A stretch of DNA of 64,000 nt from Peribacillus sp. FSL P2-0133 (GTDB taxonomy: Bacteria > Bacillota > Bacilli > Bacillales > DSM-1321): assembly GCF_037975445.1 (NCBI RefSeq), contig NZ_CP150254.1, positions 1,610,001 through 1,674,000 on the forward strand, written 5' to 3'. How positions within the stretch are numbered: position 1 is the first letter of the stretch; every line of letters starts with the position of its first letter. Under the pieces are notes generated by a model. The model made no database searches. It worked only from the letters and a program-made list of their open reading frames with translations, and was not told the origin of the DNA. Position numbers and translations under genes: made by a program. Positions 8,860 through 18,381 of the stretch are shown piece after piece.

Positions 8860-9744
8860 ATGAGAATTGGAATCATTGGGGGAGGGGCCATAGGGCTGCT
8901 GTTTGCATCTTATTTAAGTGGAAAACATAGTGTGACACTCTATACTCATACTGCGGATCAGGCGTCCATCATCCAACGTGATGGAATCCGTCTTATTGCG
9001 GATGGTGAAAGCAGGCTGCTGACAGGCATCATTTCCAAGGGCCTGGATGATGGGATATCGGATGTGGATCTTCTAATATTGGCCGTCAAGCAATATCATC
9101 TGCCGCAAATACTGCCTAGGATAAAAGGTATTCAGGTTCCATTGCTATTCTTGCAGAATGGCTATGGTCATATTTCTTATTTAAAGCAGCTTCAATCCCC
9201 GACCATATATGTGGGGGTAGTGGAGCATGGGGCATTGAAACATGACGGGAATACCGTGGAGCATACAGGGCACGGCATTACAAGGATCGCTTCCTTTAAA
9301 GGGGAACTTGAGCAACTATCGTTAGTGAATGAAAGGATCGATCATTTTCCTTTTGCGAAGAGCGAGGATTTTCACTCGATGCTGATCGATAAGCTTCTCG
9401 TTAATGCAGTGATAAACCCGTTAACGGCGATACTTGATGTGGAAAATGGCGGTTTAATCACTAACTCCTATTACTACCAATTATTTCAAGATCTTTTTGA
9501 AGAAATCTCCGGTATTTTGGAAGTTCAAAATAAGGATGAGTCTTTTGAACATGTGAAATCCGTTTGTATGGCAACTGCAGAAAATCGATCGTCAATGCTA
9601 AAAGATATAGAAAATGGCCGTAAAACGGAAATTGATGCTATTTTGGGTCATATCCTCTCGGAGGCAAAGAGTAAAGGGAAAAGTGATTGCCTGACATCTT
9701 CTCTATATATGATGGTCAAAGGAAAAGAGTCTCAGGGGGGATGA
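8860..9744 (+). CDS. panE: 2-dehydropantoate 2-reductase (ketopantoate reductase)
   Basis: PanE reduces ketopantoate to pantoate with NADPH in the pantothenate branch leading to coenzyme A. The 294-residue product opens with the Rossmann motif MRIGIIGGGAIGLLFASYL and has the conserved lysine region DKLLVNAVINPLTAIL (about residues 186-201), in which the catalytic Lys and Asn of the family fall. Start ATG follows AAGGAAGGG. The neighbour downstream begins four bases after the stop, so the two are probably one unit. It corresponds in position to B. subtilis ylbQ. Confidence 0.93.
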   Translation: MRIGIIGGGAIGLLFASYLSGKHSVTLYTHTADQASIIQRDGIRLIADGESRLLTGIISKGLDDGISDVDLLILAVKQYHLPQILPRIKGIQVPLLFLQNGYGHISYLKQLQSPTIYVGVVEHGALKHDGNTVEHTGHGITRIASFKGELEQLSLVNERIDHFPFAKSEDFHSMLIDKLLVNAVINPLTAILDVENGGLITNSYYYQLFQDLFEEISGILEVQNKDESFEHVKSVCMATAENRSSMLKDIENGRKTEIDAILGHILSEAKSKGKSDCLTSSLYMMVKGKESQGG

Positions 9745-9748
9745 GGAT

Positions 9749-10141
9749 GTGCCGTACGTAGTTTCAAGCCTTGCCGCGATATTTATTACCTTGCCTTTCG
9801 TAGGGTATTTACTTTTTTTTATAAGTGCCAAACAATTCACTGGAAACCATAGGCGCTCCGTTCAATTTGCAATGGACATGAGTACGCTGCTGTTCATATT
9901 ATCCGTCCATTATTTGATCATTACGATTTGGGATAAGCAGATTCTTTGGGTGATCATGCTAATCATGATCATCAACGCATTCGTGGTGGTCCTTGTCCAT
10001 TACAAGGTAAAAGAAGAAATCATTTTCCATAAGGTATTAAAGGGTTTTTGGAGAGTGAACTTCGCCTTCTTTTTTGTAGCTTACCTTCTATTATTCTCCA
10101 TCGGAATAATTACAAGTATTACGAAGATATTGACTACATAA
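9749..10141 (+). CDS. DUF3397 family membrane protein
   Basis: The 130-residue product is almost entirely hydrophobic, with four predicted transmembrane helices (around residues 4-24, 40-60, 68-88 and 106-126). It belongs by position and pattern to the DUF3397 proteins that lie between panE and bshC in Bacillaceae; no function is known. The start is GTG 9749, four bases beyond the panE stop, with GGGGGATGAGG as ribosome binding site. Confidence 0.8.
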   Translation: MPYVVSSLAAIFITLPFVGYLLFFISAKQFTGNHRRSVQFAMDMSTLLFILSVHYLIITIWDKQILWVIMLIMIINAFVVVLVHYKVKEEIIFHKVLKGFWRVNFAFFFVAYLLLFSIGIITSITKILTT

Positions 10142-10183
10142 CATAGAACATCACATCAATTTTCTGCTGCTGGGCAACTTCTT

Positions 10184-10211
10184 TTGTTTTCTTAAACCGG
10201 AATGTTATACT
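10184..10211 (+). promoter_or_regulatory. Candidate sigma-A promoter for bshC
   Basis: TTGTTT (10184-10189), 16-bp spacer, TATACT (10206-10211), about 40 bp before the bshC start. Confidence 0.6.
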
Positions 10212-10250
10212 CTAAAAAGAATTGTAGTTGCAGAGAAAGGGAGAACAGAA

Positions 10251-11879
10251 ATGGAGATGAAAGATCTCGCGTTACCATCTTTAAACCGTTTTGCATCGGA
10301 CTATTTACAAAACCGTCTTGAAACGGAGGATTATTTTCACTATGACTTGTCTAAGCCTGACATTTATCCCAATAGATATAATGAATTGATAAACCGCTCT
10401 TTTTTACGTGATGAATTGTCGGATTACATAAAACAATACATGTCTCGTTTTTCAATCAGTGAGGCAGTTAAGGGGAATATTGAAAGGTTGCGCAGGGATG
10501 ATTCCGTGGTGGTGATTGGAGGACAGCAGGCTGGGTTATTATCAGGGCCGCTGTATACCATTCATAAAGTGATTTCTATCATTAAGCTTGCGGAAGAACA
10601 GGAAAAAGAACTGGGGCAGCCAGTCATTCCAGTTTTTTGGATAGCTGGAGAAGATCATGATTTGGCTGAAGTCAATCATGTTTATGTTATGAAAAACGGT
10701 AAACCCGATAAAAAAACCTATCCTTCCTATCAGCCGTATAAAACAATGGTTTCTGATGTAGAGCTGGAAACGGATAAGGCTGAGAAGTGGCTTGAGGAAA
10801 TCATTGAAACTTATGGAGAAACGGCCTTTACGAATAAACTCCTGATTGATATGAAGGAAACCATTAAGCAATCGAATACTTTCGTTGATTTCTTCGCCAG
10901 ACTGATTCATGAATGGTTCAAAGAATATGGCCTTTTACTAGTCGATGCCGGAGATCCGGAATTAAGGCGAATTGAGAAGTCATACTTTGAATCGATGGTC
11001 AATGAAAGTGGACGAATTGCTGAGGTGGTCGAGGAACAGCAATCATTCATGCATGCGAAGGGGTATGCAAAAATGATTGAAATGGATAATCGGGCAGCTA
11101 ATTTATTCTATTATGATCCAGAAAAAAAAGATCGATGTTTACTCGAACGTGTAGAAGGCGGTTTCAGCGGAAAAAACGGTGAGGTATCATTCACCGGGGA
11201 GGAACTCTTGCAGATAGCCAAGAATCATCCAGAACGATTAAGCAACAATGTCATTACACGCCCGCTCATGCAGGAAATGCTTTTCCCTGTATTGGCTTTC
11301 GTTTCTGGACCAGGGGAAATAGCTTATTGGGCAGAATTAAAAAAGGCATTTGAGTTGTTTTCCATGAAGATGCCGCCAATCATTCCTAGGTTAAACATCA
11401 CGCTGGTAGAGCGCAGTATCCATAGCGACCTTGAAGAAATGGAACTCAGTTTGGAAACTGTTCTGACTGAAGGAACCGCTAATGCTGTAAAAAGTTACCT
11501 TGATTCGGTGAAAGATGAGACGATTGACACCCTGTTCGGGACTCTGAAATCACAGCTTGAAGAGAACCATGAAAAGCTATTTGACCACGCTGTCTCTTTA
11601 GATAGAGGACTTGAGCCGATGTTGAACAAAAACATTGAATTCATTCAAAAGCAATTGAATTTCATGTATGGCAAAATCGGTGACCGGACAAAGGAACGGC
11701 ATTCGTTCATATTGAAAAAATATGAACGGATCGCAAATTCACTGTACCCTCTTGGATCACCCCAGGAGAGGATTTGGAATGTGTTTTATTACTTGAATCA
11801 ATACGGGCCAGAGTTCGTACGGGATATGATGAAACTGGAATACCGGTTCAATAATCAACATAAATTGATTTTCATATAG
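10251..11879 (+). CDS. bshC: Bacillithiol synthase BshC (cysteine-adding enzyme)
   Basis: BshC joins L-cysteine to glucosaminyl-malate, the last step in making bacillithiol, the low-molecular-weight thiol of Bacillaceae. The 542-residue product matches YllA/BshC in length and in landmarks: a Rossmann-type N-terminal half with VVVIGGQQAGLLSGPLYTIHK (about 85-105, written here in part), PVFWIAGEDHDLAEVNHV, and a C-terminal coiled-coil stretch around 425-500 that mediates dimerisation in the family. The ATG follows AAAGGGAG. It has its own candidate promoter and terminator, so it is probably monocistronic. Confidence 0.94.
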   Translation: MEMKDLALPSLNRFASDYLQNRLETEDYFHYDLSKPDIYPNRYNELINRSFLRDELSDYIKQYMSRFSISEAVKGNIERLRRDDSVVVIGGQQAGLLSGPLYTIHKVISIIKLAEEQEKELGQPVIPVFWIAGEDHDLAEVNHVYVMKNGKPDKKTYPSYQPYKTMVSDVELETDKAEKWLEEIIETYGETAFTNKLLIDMKETIKQSNTFVDFFARLIHEWFKEYGLLLVDAGDPELRRIEKSYFESMVNESGRIAEVVEEQQSFMHAKGYAKMIEMDNRAANLFYYDPEKKDRCLLERVEGGFSGKNGEVSFTGEELLQIAKNHPERLSNNVITRPLMQEMLFPVLAFVSGPGEIAYWAELKKAFELFSMKMPPIIPRLNITLVERSIHSDLEEMELSLETVLTEGTANAVKSYLDSVKDETIDTLFGTLKSQLEENHEKLFDHAVSLDRGLEPMLNKNIEFIQKQLNFMYGKIGDRTKERHSFILKKYERIANSLYPLGSPQERIWNVFYYLNQYGPEFVRDMMKLEYRFNNQHKLIFI

Positions 11880-11970
11880 AAAAACCATCCGTTTTGGGGA
11901 AAAGTGGCGGATACATCATTTTGAATAGGGTTGCCACAAACCAATCCTGACGGAGGGATTAAAAAGTGTA

Positions 11971-12003
11971 AAAAAGACAGGTGCTAAAGCCTGTCTTTTT
12001 TTC
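11971..12003 (+). terminator. Intrinsic terminator after bshC
   Basis: AGACAGG and CCTGTCT (11990-11996) form a stem around an 8-base loop with A-run and T-run flanks. It lies about 90 bp past the bshC stop, which is rather far, but no other terminator is closer. Confidence 0.85.
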
Positions 12004-12166
12004 TGTTTCATTGGCACTTGTCAGGTAGTGCTTCGACAGTAATGGTGGGACTGCGTCTTAGTCTGAGTCCATTCGAGGGAATTGCACGTTTCTGTGAATA
12101 ATTTGGCTAAATAAACTTAAGTAGAAAAGAAGGGAATTTTTACTTAGAAGGAGAAAGTAAAAACAA

Positions 12167-12190
12167 GTGGAGAAAGGTGGGGGAATGTGG
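12167..12190 (+). promoter_or_regulatory. Putative MraZ operator: three GTGG repeats at 10-bp spacing
   Basis: GTGG occurs at 12167, 12177 and 12187, exactly one helical turn apart, each preceded by A-rich sequence. MraZ proteins bind such direct G-rich repeats upstream of their own gene. A weak promoter (TGGAGA at 12168, 17 bp, TACATT at 12191) overlaps the repeats, which would suit autorepression. The rest of the 343-bp bshC-mraZ gap holds the bshC terminator and nothing else that I recognise. Confidence 0.7.
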
Positions 12191-12222
12191 TACATTGAGA
12201 TTAGAATGTGGGGGTTGTGGGT

Positions 12223-12654
12223 ATGTTCATGGGAGAGTACCATCATAACATCGATATAAAGGGCCGTTTGATTGTCCCAGTGAAATTCAGGGAAAATCTC
12301 GGGGAGCAATTTGTCCTTACCCGCGGACTCGATCAATGTTTATTTGGTTACCCTATGGAAGAGTGGAAGCTGCTTGAAGAAAAGCTGAAAGCCCTACCTT
12401 TAACAAAAAAAGATGCCCGAGCCTTTACCCGTTTTTTCTTTTCTGCAGCTACAGAGTGCGAAATTGATAAACAAGGGCGAATTAATATCCCCACGCCGCT
12501 TACTTCATATGGCCAATTGGAAAAAGAATGTGTAATTCTTGGTGTTACCAATCGTATTGAGATTTGGAGCAAATCCCTTTGGGAAAACTATTTTTCAGCT
12601 TCTGAGGATTCTTTCGCTGAGATAGCAGAAAATATGATTGGCTTTGATATTTAA
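12223..12654 (+). CDS. mraZ: Transcriptional regulator MraZ
   Basis: MraZ is a SpoVT/AbrB-like DNA-binding protein that heads the division and cell-wall cluster and controls it. The 143-residue product has the two tandem AbrB-like halves, the first around [21 protein letters not shown] and the second around [12 protein letters not shown], each with the DxKGR/DxQGR motif. ATG 12223 (MFMGEY) matches the B. subtilis length; a GTG 15 bases upstream is in frame but unneeded. The ribosome binding site is a run of Gs with GTGGG. Its probable operator lies at 12167-12190. Confidence 0.95.
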   Translation: MFMGEYHHNIDIKGRLIVPVKFRENLGEQFVLTRGLDQCLFGYPMEEWKLLEEKLKALPLTKKDARAFTRFFFSAATECEIDKQGRINIPTPLTSYGQLEKECVILGVTNRIEIWSKSLWENYFSASEDSFAEIAENMIGFDI

Positions 12655-12706
12655 GGCTGCCCCCAGAAATAGGGTCACTCAATAACCGATTGGAAGGATG
12701 TCTAGC

Positions 12707-13639
12707 ATGTTTCAACATACAACAGTGTTATTAAAAGAGACGGTTGATGGATTGAACATCAAACCTGATGGAATTTATGTGGATTGTACTTTAGGAGGAG
12801 CCGGTCACAGCGAATACTTACTTTCACAGCTCTCTGACAAGGGTAGGCTTTATGCTTTTGATCAGGACGAAACGGCGATTCGGAATGCTAAGGAAAAATT
12901 GGAAAGCTATGGCGAACGTATTGTTCTTGTTCCTAATAATTTTAAATACTTAAAAGAAGAGTTGAATGCCCGGGGAATCGAGAAAGTGGACGGGATCCTT
13001 TATGATTTAGGTGTGTCATCCCCACAATTGGATACACCAGAGCGTGGTTTCAGCTATAACCATGATGCACCTTTGGATATGAGGATGGACCAAAGTGCTG
13101 CAATTTCTGCCTATGATGTCGTGAATACTTGGTCATTCCATGATTTGCTGAGAATTTTCTTCCAATATGGCGAAGAAAAGTTTTCGAAACAAATTGCCAG
13201 GAAAATTGAAGCGGCACGTGAAATAAAACCGATTGAAACGACATTCGAGCTTGTGGAGTTAATTAAGGATGGAATACCGGCCCCGGCAAGACGTAAAGGC
13301 GGACACCCTGCGAAACGAGTGTTCCAAGCAATAAGAATCGCTGTGAATGACGAACTTGGTGTCTTTGAAGATTCCTTGGAGCAAGCCATATCGCTTTTGG
13401 ATAAAGAAGGAAGAATATCTGTCATTACATTCCATTCATTAGAAGATAGAATTTGTAAAACGGTATTTAAAAAAGCCAGTAGCATGCCGGACCTTCCGCC
13501 TGGACTTCCAGTTATCCCGGATGAATTCAAACCAACTATGAAAATAATTACGAGAAAACCGATTTTACCTTCTGAAGAAGAATTGGAAGGGAATAATCGT
13601 TCCCGGTCGGCTAAGTTAAGAATCGCCGAAAAGCAATAA
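12707..13639 (+). CDS. rsmH: 16S rRNA (cytosine1402-N4)-methyltransferase RsmH
   Basis: RsmH (MraW) methylates C1402 in the 16S rRNA decoding centre using S-adenosylmethionine. The product has motif I as [16 protein letters not shown] (about residues 25-40), motif IV in [13 protein letters not shown], and the conserved [14 protein letters not shown] segment. ATG 12707 is preferred to ATG 12698 because GGAAGGATG (12692-12700) is six bases before it, giving 310 residues, close to the B. subtilis size. It lies 52 bp after mraZ in the same direction. Confidence 0.95.
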   Translation: MFQHTTVLLKETVDGLNIKPDGIYVDCTLGGAGHSEYLLSQLSDKGRLYAFDQDETAIRNAKEKLESYGERIVLVPNNFKYLKEELNARGIEKVDGILYDLGVSSPQLDTPERGFSYNHDAPLDMRMDQSAAISAYDVVNTWSFHDLLRIFFQYGEEKFSKQIARKIEAAREIKPIETTFELVELIKDGIPAPARRKGGHPAKRVFQAIRIAVNDELGVFEDSLEQAISLLDKEGRISVITFHSLEDRICKTVFKKASSMPDLPPGLPVIPDEFKPTMKIITRKPILPSEEELEGNNRSRSAKLRIAEKQ

Positions 13640-13672
13640 TCACAGAAAAAAATCAGTAGAGGGGGAACATGA

Positions 13673-14029
13673 ATGAGTTCCATAGCCAAAAAAATACAAG
13701 AACAGCAATATGAAGACCAACAGCAGCAACAGACGCATCAAACAGTGGTCATCCGTAAAGCGAAGATATCCATTGGTGAAGTTTTCTTACTATGTGCCCT
13801 TGCTATCATGGTTACCTTTATGGGAGTGAAAATAGTCTCTAATCAAGCGGCCATCTATGAAACGAATAAAGAAATCCAGCTAGTGGAAACGTCGATTGAA
13901 AAACAGGGTAAAGTGAATGAAGATTTGAAAGTACAGGTTGCTGAACTTAGTACATACGAAAGAATTTGGAAAAAAGCTGCAGCGCTAGGCTTCAAGTTAA
14001 ATGAGAATAATGTGAAGGGTGTGCAGTGA
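13673..14029 (+). CDS. ftsL: Cell division protein FtsL
   Basis: FtsL is a bitopic septal protein that, with DivIC and DivIB, activates the FtsW-PBP2B synthase pair. The 118-residue product has a charged, glutamine-rich cytoplasmic tail (EQQYEDQQQQQTHQ), one transmembrane helix at about residues 38-60 and an extracytoplasmic leucine-zipper-like coiled coil (about 60-100). Start ATG 13673 follows GGGGGAAC; a nearby ATG at 13669 is in another frame. It overlaps the pbpB start by four bases. FtsL is an unstable RasP substrate in B. subtilis; nothing here tests that. Confidence 0.93.
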   Translation: MSSIAKKIQEQQYEDQQQQQTHQTVVIRKAKISIGEVFLLCALAIMVTFMGVKIVSNQAAIYETNKEIQLVETSIEKQGKVNEDLKVQVAELSTYERIWKKAAALGFKLNENNVKGVQ

Positions 14030-16188
14030 TAATGCAGAAACAAAAAAATATGAAGCATGGGGCAGCCGGATTATTCTTCTTATTCGGCCTGCTCTTTTTT
14101 GTATTAGTCTGCCGCTTTTTGTATATTCAGGTGACAGGTACAGCAGGCGGGGAGGTACTGGCTTCGAAAATCGACAAGAAATATGAAAAAAAACAGGTCC
14201 TAGAAGCCAAAAGGGGAAGCATACTCGATACTAAGGGTGAAGTCATCGCTGAGGATACTCCCTCCTATATCTTAAGGGCTGTACTCAGTGAAAAGGAGCC
14301 GGAGCATGTCAAGGATCCGGAGATGACCGCTAGTAAGCTAGCTAAATATATCGACATGGATGAACAGGACATTTATGAAAGACTTACGAAAAAAGGGGCA
14401 TACCAGGTGGAGTTTGGCAGTGCGGGCAAGGATTTGACTCAGGTCGTCAAGCAGAAAATAGAAAAAATGGAACTGCCGGGAATTACATTCGGAAGTACGA
14501 ATAAACGTTTTTATCCTAATGGAATTTTCGCCTCCCATCTGATTGGCTATGTAGAAAAGGATGAAGAAACGGAAGAAATGGCTGGTAAGTTCGGCATTGA
14601 AAAGTACCTCAATAAAGAACTACAGGAAACGAACGGGGAGCTGACATATGACAGTGACTCATGGGGCTTTCTTTTACCGGATACGAAGGAAAAGGTGGTT
14701 GCCCCGGATAATGGCAATGATGTCATGCTTACGATCGACAAGAAAATACAAACGTTCCTGGAAGATTCGATGAGCAAAGTGCAGGAAAAATACGATCCCG
14801 AGCAAATCATAGCGATTGTCTCCAATCCAAAAACGGGGGAAATTGTGGCGATGGGGCAAAGGCCTACCTTCCACCCGACAACGAAAGTCGGGCTTACGGA
14901 TACTTGGCGTAACCTGGCTATTGAAGAAAGCTTCGAACCGGGATCAACCATGAAAACATTCACCCTTGCCGCGGCTGTTGAGGAAGGGGTCTTTAATCCG
15001 AATGAAAGCTTTGTCGCTGGAACCTACAAAGCCGGATCGGGGAAAATCGGAGATCATAGCGGAATCGAAAGAGGGAAGAGCATGACATTTCTTGAAGGGG
15101 TTCAACGTTCCTCCAACGTCGCTTTTGCCACTCTTGCAATGGATAAGATAGGAGAGGATACTTTCCGTGAGTATTTGACTAAGTTCGGATTTGATAAAAA
15201 AACGGGAATTGACCTGCCGAACGAGATAACTGGAAAAATTCAATACAAGTATAAGCTTGAAAAAGTTACTACTTCCTTTGGACAGGGTTCGACCGTTACA
15301 CCGATTCAACAAATCCAAGCTGCATCCGCAATAGCCAATGACGGAAAAATGATGCAGCCGTACGTGATAAAAAGCATTTCCGATCAAGATACCGGAAAAA
15401 TTTTGAAAACGACAAAGCCAAAAGTGACAGGGCAACCGATTTCGGCAGAAACTGCAAAACAAGTACGTGATTATTTGGAAACGGTAATTTCCGCGAAAAA
15501 AGGAACAGGGAAAAAATATGCCATTGATGGATATGAAGTAGCGGGGAAAACCGGTACTGCACAAATTCCTGGTCCGACAGGTAGATATTTAGAAGGGAAA
15601 AATAACTATGTATTCTCCTTTTTAGGTATGGCTCCAAAAGATGATCCGCAGTTGGTCATGTATGTGGCGGTCAAGCAGCCGAAGTTAGGTGTATCTTATG
15701 TTGGGGCTGATCCATTGTCAGAGATATTTAATCCTGTCATGCAAAATAGCCTGCAATATCTAAACATAAAGCCTTCTGAGGTTAAAAAACAAAAAGCAAA
15801 TAAAATCGTTGACTATACGAATCAAACCGAAAGTTCAGCTGCCAAAGAACTGAAGGAACTTGGCTATGATGTAAGTACGATCGGCAGTGGGCGTAAAGTG
15901 CTCGATCAATCCCCAAAAGCGGGGAGTATACTGTTACAGGGTGAAAGGATAATCCTGAGGACGGAAGGAGAAATGAAAGTTCCTGACATGAAGGGATGGT
16001 CCCTGCGCGATGTTATGAAATTGGCTAAGGTTGCAAAACTGGAGCTAAAAACTGAAGGTACTGGATATGTGAGTAAACAAAGTCTTGAGGCCGGGAAAAA
16101 AGTGAAGGAAGGAGAGACCTTCAATATTGAATTATCCCAGCCTGAAGGGGCTGGTGAAGAAATACCGACAAAAGAGACAACAGAGTGA
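14026..16188 (+). CDS. pbpB: Penicillin-binding protein 2B (septal transpeptidase)
   Basis: PBP2B is the class B transpeptidase of the division septum. The 720-residue product has one N-terminal transmembrane helix (about 14-34), a dimerisation/pedestal region, a transpeptidase domain and two C-terminal PASTA repeats (about 590-705). Active-site motifs are intact: Ser307 in STMK, Ser362-Ser363-Asn364 in SSN, and Lys508 in KTGT. The start is GTG 14026, overlapping the ftsL stop and well placed after GAAGGGT; ATG 14032 two codons later is an alternative. A terminator separates it from spoVD. Confidence 0.96.
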   Translation: MIMQKQKNMKHGAAGLFFLFGLLFFVLVCRFLYIQVTGTAGGEVLASKIDKKYEKKQVLEAKRGSILDTKGEVIAEDTPSYILRAVLSEKEPEHVKDPEMTASKLAKYIDMDEQDIYERLTKKGAYQVEFGSAGKDLTQVVKQKIEKMELPGITFGSTNKRFYPNGIFASHLIGYVEKDEETEEMAGKFGIEKYLNKELQETNGELTYDSDSWGFLLPDTKEKVVAPDNGNDVMLTIDKKIQTFLEDSMSKVQEKYDPEQIIAIVSNPKTGEIVAMGQRPTFHPTTKVGLTDTWRNLAIEESFEPGSTMKTFTLAAAVEEGVFNPNESFVAGTYKAGSGKIGDHSGIERGKSMTFLEGVQRSSNVAFATLAMDKIGEDTFREYLTKFGFDKKTGIDLPNEITGKIQYKYKLEKVTTSFGQGSTVTPIQQIQAASAIANDGKMMQPYVIKSISDQDTGKILKTTKPKVTGQPISAETAKQVRDYLETVISAKKGTGKKYAIDGYEVAGKTGTAQIPGPTGRYLEGKNNYVFSFLGMAPKDDPQLVMYVAVKQPKLGVSYVGADPLSEIFNPVMQNSLQYLNIKPSEVKKQKANKIVDYTNQTESSAAKELKELGYDVSTIGSGRKVLDQSPKAGSILLQGERIILRTEGEMKVPDMKGWSLRDVMKLAKVAKLELKTEGTGYVSKQSLEAGKKVKEGETFNIELSQPEGAGEEIPTKETTE

Positions 16189-16192
16189 AGAT

Positions 16193-16224
16193 AAAGAGGG
16201 GATCCAAATGGATCCCCTCTTTAA
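16193..16224 (+). terminator. Intrinsic terminator between pbpB and spoVD
   Basis: AAAGAGGGGATCC (16193-16205) and GGATCCCCTCTTT (16210-16222) form a perfect 13-bp stem with a 4-base loop. The T-run is short, so some read-through is likely. Confidence 0.8.
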
Positions 16225-16300
16225 TTCTTACAAAGTTTCTAGTCTAGCATCGAGTAGACAAGCATATATTGAAGCATGTATGAAATGGAGGTGCCTGTTT

Positions 16301-18223
16301 TTGCGTGTTTCGAATGTTACTGTCCGAAAACGGCTGGCAATCGCATTGGCGATCGGTATCGTTGTTTTTTTTATCATTGATATCCGATTGGGAATTGTAC
16401 AGTTTTATCTAGGGGATAAGTTGACGGGGCTGGCTAAAGATTCCTGGAGCAGGAATATTCCTTTTGAAGCCAAACGAGGAGAAATTCTCGATCGGAATGG
16501 TGTTGAGCTGGCAACGAATATATCTGCTCCAACAGTCTATGTCATCCCAAGACAGATTGAGAATCCTGGGGAGACGGCGGAACAGCTTGCTTCAATATTG
16601 GATATGACAAAGGAAAAGGCTTATCAATGGTTAACGAAACAGGCGATGAGCGTCAGAATTCCGGAAGGCAGAAAGATATCTCATGAAAAGGCGAAGGAAA
16701 TAAAAGCATTAGGGATAAAGGGCGTTTATATAGCTGAAGATTCAAAGCGCCATTACCCATTTGGTGAATACCTTTCGCATGTTCTTGGCTTTACAGGCTC
16801 TGACAATCAAGGGTTGATGGGTATTGAATTGTCATATGATAAGGAACTAAGCGGAGAAAAAGGATTCGTTAAATTTTACTCCGATGCGAAAGGGAAAAGG
16901 CTTGAGAATATGGCCGATGACTATAAGCCCCCTGTTGATGGTGATAACTTGAAGCTAACCATCGATAGCAAAATCCAGACAATTGTGGAGAGGGAGCTCG
17001 ATAATGCGGAGGCGACATATGATCCCGATGGTCTAATTGCCATTGCAATGGACCCGAATACAGGGGAAATATTGGCAATGTCAAGCAGGCCAACCTTCGA
17101 CCCGGCCAATTTTCAAAATGTACCTTCAGAAGTGTATAATCGTAATTTACCAGTTTGGAGTATATATGAACCAGGTTCGACTTTTAAGATCATCACGCTT
17201 GCTGCGGCGCTTGAGGAAGGGAAGGTCGACTTACAAAAGGAACATTTTTATGATTCCGGACATGTGGAAGTGTCAGGGTCTACACTGCATTGCTGGAAAA
17301 GCGGAGGACATGGGGACCAAACTTTTCTTGAAGTCGTCGAGAACTCATGTAACCCTGGTTTTGTAGAATTAGGGAACCGGCTTGGTAAAGACAAGCTGTT
17401 TAAATATATAAATGATTTTGGGTTTGGGCAAAAGACGGGGATTGATTTAACAGGAGAAGGAAAAGGAATCATGTTCAACATGGATCAAGTGGGTCCGGTT
17501 GAGCAGGCAACGACAGCGTTTGGACAAGGTGTAGCCGTAACGCCCATTCAGCAGGTGACAGCGGTATCGGCGGCTGTGAATGGCGGAACTTTGTATACAC
17601 CTTATATCGCGAAGGAACTTGTGAATCCAAAAAATGGGGAAGTGCTGATGCGAAAGACCCCACAGGCGAAGAAAAAAGTGATTTCAGAAGCAACCTCGAA
17701 GAAAGTCCGTGAAGCACTTGAATCCGTTGTCGCCCAAGGTAGCGGTAAAGGAGCATTCGTGGAGTCGTACCGAGTCGGCGGGAAAACGGGTACAGCCCAA
17801 AAAGCTGAAAATGGCAGATACCTTGAAAATAATTATATTCTCTCATTCATTGGGGTCGCACCAGCGGATGATCCGCAAATCGTCGTTTATATCGCTGTGG
17901 ATAATCCGAAAGGAACGGTACAGTTCGGCGGGGTCGTTGCCGCACCAATCGTTGGGAATATCATGGAGGATTCACTTAGGGCCATGGGCGTCAAGCCAAG
18001 GAAAAACCAGATTGAGAAGGAAACGGTCTGGACGGATCCTGTCATGGTCGAGGTACCTGACGTTGTGGGTCTAAGCAAAAAAGAGTTGCAAACCCAGCTG
18101 ATCGACCTTAAGCTGGATATTGCCGGAAATGGGGATAAAGTCATAAATCAAGCCCCGGATCCAGGTGTTAAAGTAAAACAAGGCTCCACAATAAGAATTT
18201 ATCTTGGCGAAAATACAGAATAA
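16301..18223 (+). CDS. spoVD: Sporulation-specific penicillin-binding protein SpoVD
   Basis: SpoVD is the class B transpeptidase that works with SpoVE to build spore cortex. From TTG 16301 (GGAGGTG seven bases upstream) the product has 640 residues; codons further upstream overlap the pbpB end and its terminator and are not coding. A transmembrane helix covers about 12-32. Active-site Ser293 (STFK), an SCN second motif and Lys495 (KTGT) are present, with one C-terminal PASTA domain. Cys331 and Cys350 have the 19-residue spacing of the B. subtilis disulfide that StoA reduces. A CATATATT string (16263-16270) resembles a sigma-E -10. Confidence 0.95.
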   Translation: MRVSNVTVRKRLAIALAIGIVVFFIIDIRLGIVQFYLGDKLTGLAKDSWSRNIPFEAKRGEILDRNGVELATNISAPTVYVIPRQIENPGETAEQLASILDMTKEKAYQWLTKQAMSVRIPEGRKISHEKAKEIKALGIKGVYIAEDSKRHYPFGEYLSHVLGFTGSDNQGLMGIELSYDKELSGEKGFVKFYSDAKGKRLENMADDYKPPVDGDNLKLTIDSKIQTIVERELDNAEATYDPDGLIAIAMDPNTGEILAMSSRPTFDPANFQNVPSEVYNRNLPVWSIYEPGSTFKIITLAAALEEGKVDLQKEHFYDSGHVEVSGSTLHCWKSGGHGDQTFLEVVENSCNPGFVELGNRLGKDKLFKYINDFGFGQKTGIDLTGEGKGIMFNMDQVGPVEQATTAFGQGVAVTPIQQVTAVSAAVNGGTLYTPYIAKELVNPKNGEVLMRKTPQAKKKVISEATSKKVREALESVVAQGSGKGAFVESYRVGGKTGTAQKAENGRYLENNYILSFIGVAPADDPQIVVYIAVDNPKGTVQFGGVVAAPIVGNIMEDSLRAMGVKPRKNQIEKETVWTDPVMVEVPDVVGLSKKELQTQLIDLKLDIAGNGDKVINQAPDPGVKVKQGSTIRIYLGENTE

Positions 18224-18247
18224 GTATAATATAATATATGAATAGTT

Positions 18248-18281
18248 AAAGCGGCTGAAGAATCATCAGCCGCTTTGTTTA
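18248..18281 (+). terminator. Intrinsic terminator after spoVD
   Basis: AAAGCGGCTGA (18248-18258) pairs perfectly with TCAGCCGCTTT (18266-18276), followed by a T-rich tail. It isolates spoVD from murE. Confidence 0.85.
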
Positions 18282-18319
18282 CGGAGTCGGGATAACCCCG
18301 TATAATTGAAATTGGTTTC

Positions 18320-18348
18320 TCGACAAGCCAAGGCTAATCACATATAAT
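18320..18348 (+). promoter_or_regulatory. Sigma-A promoter for murE-mraY-murD
   Basis: TCGACA (18320-18325), 17-bp spacer, TATAAT (18343-18348). It sits 33 bp before the murE ATG and just after the spoVD terminator. Confidence 0.82.
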
Positions 18349-18381
18349 GAATCCTCAAATTAAGTTGAGAGGGATGGAAAA

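Noticed and set aside
15296..15637. Antisense frames of about 60-210 codons inside pbpB, murE, ftsZ, pyrAB, yloB and others
   Set aside because: They are complementary to strongly supported genes, have unlikely compositions and no ribosome binding sites.
16263..16270. CATATATT as a proven sigma-E promoter of spoVD
   Set aside because: The -10 is plausible but no matching -35 was found at 13-15 bp, so it was not annotated as a promoter.
16127..16300. Long in-frame extension at the 5' end of spoVD
   Set aside because: It overlaps the pbpB end and a perfect terminator hairpin; TTG 16301 with GGAGGTG gives the family length.
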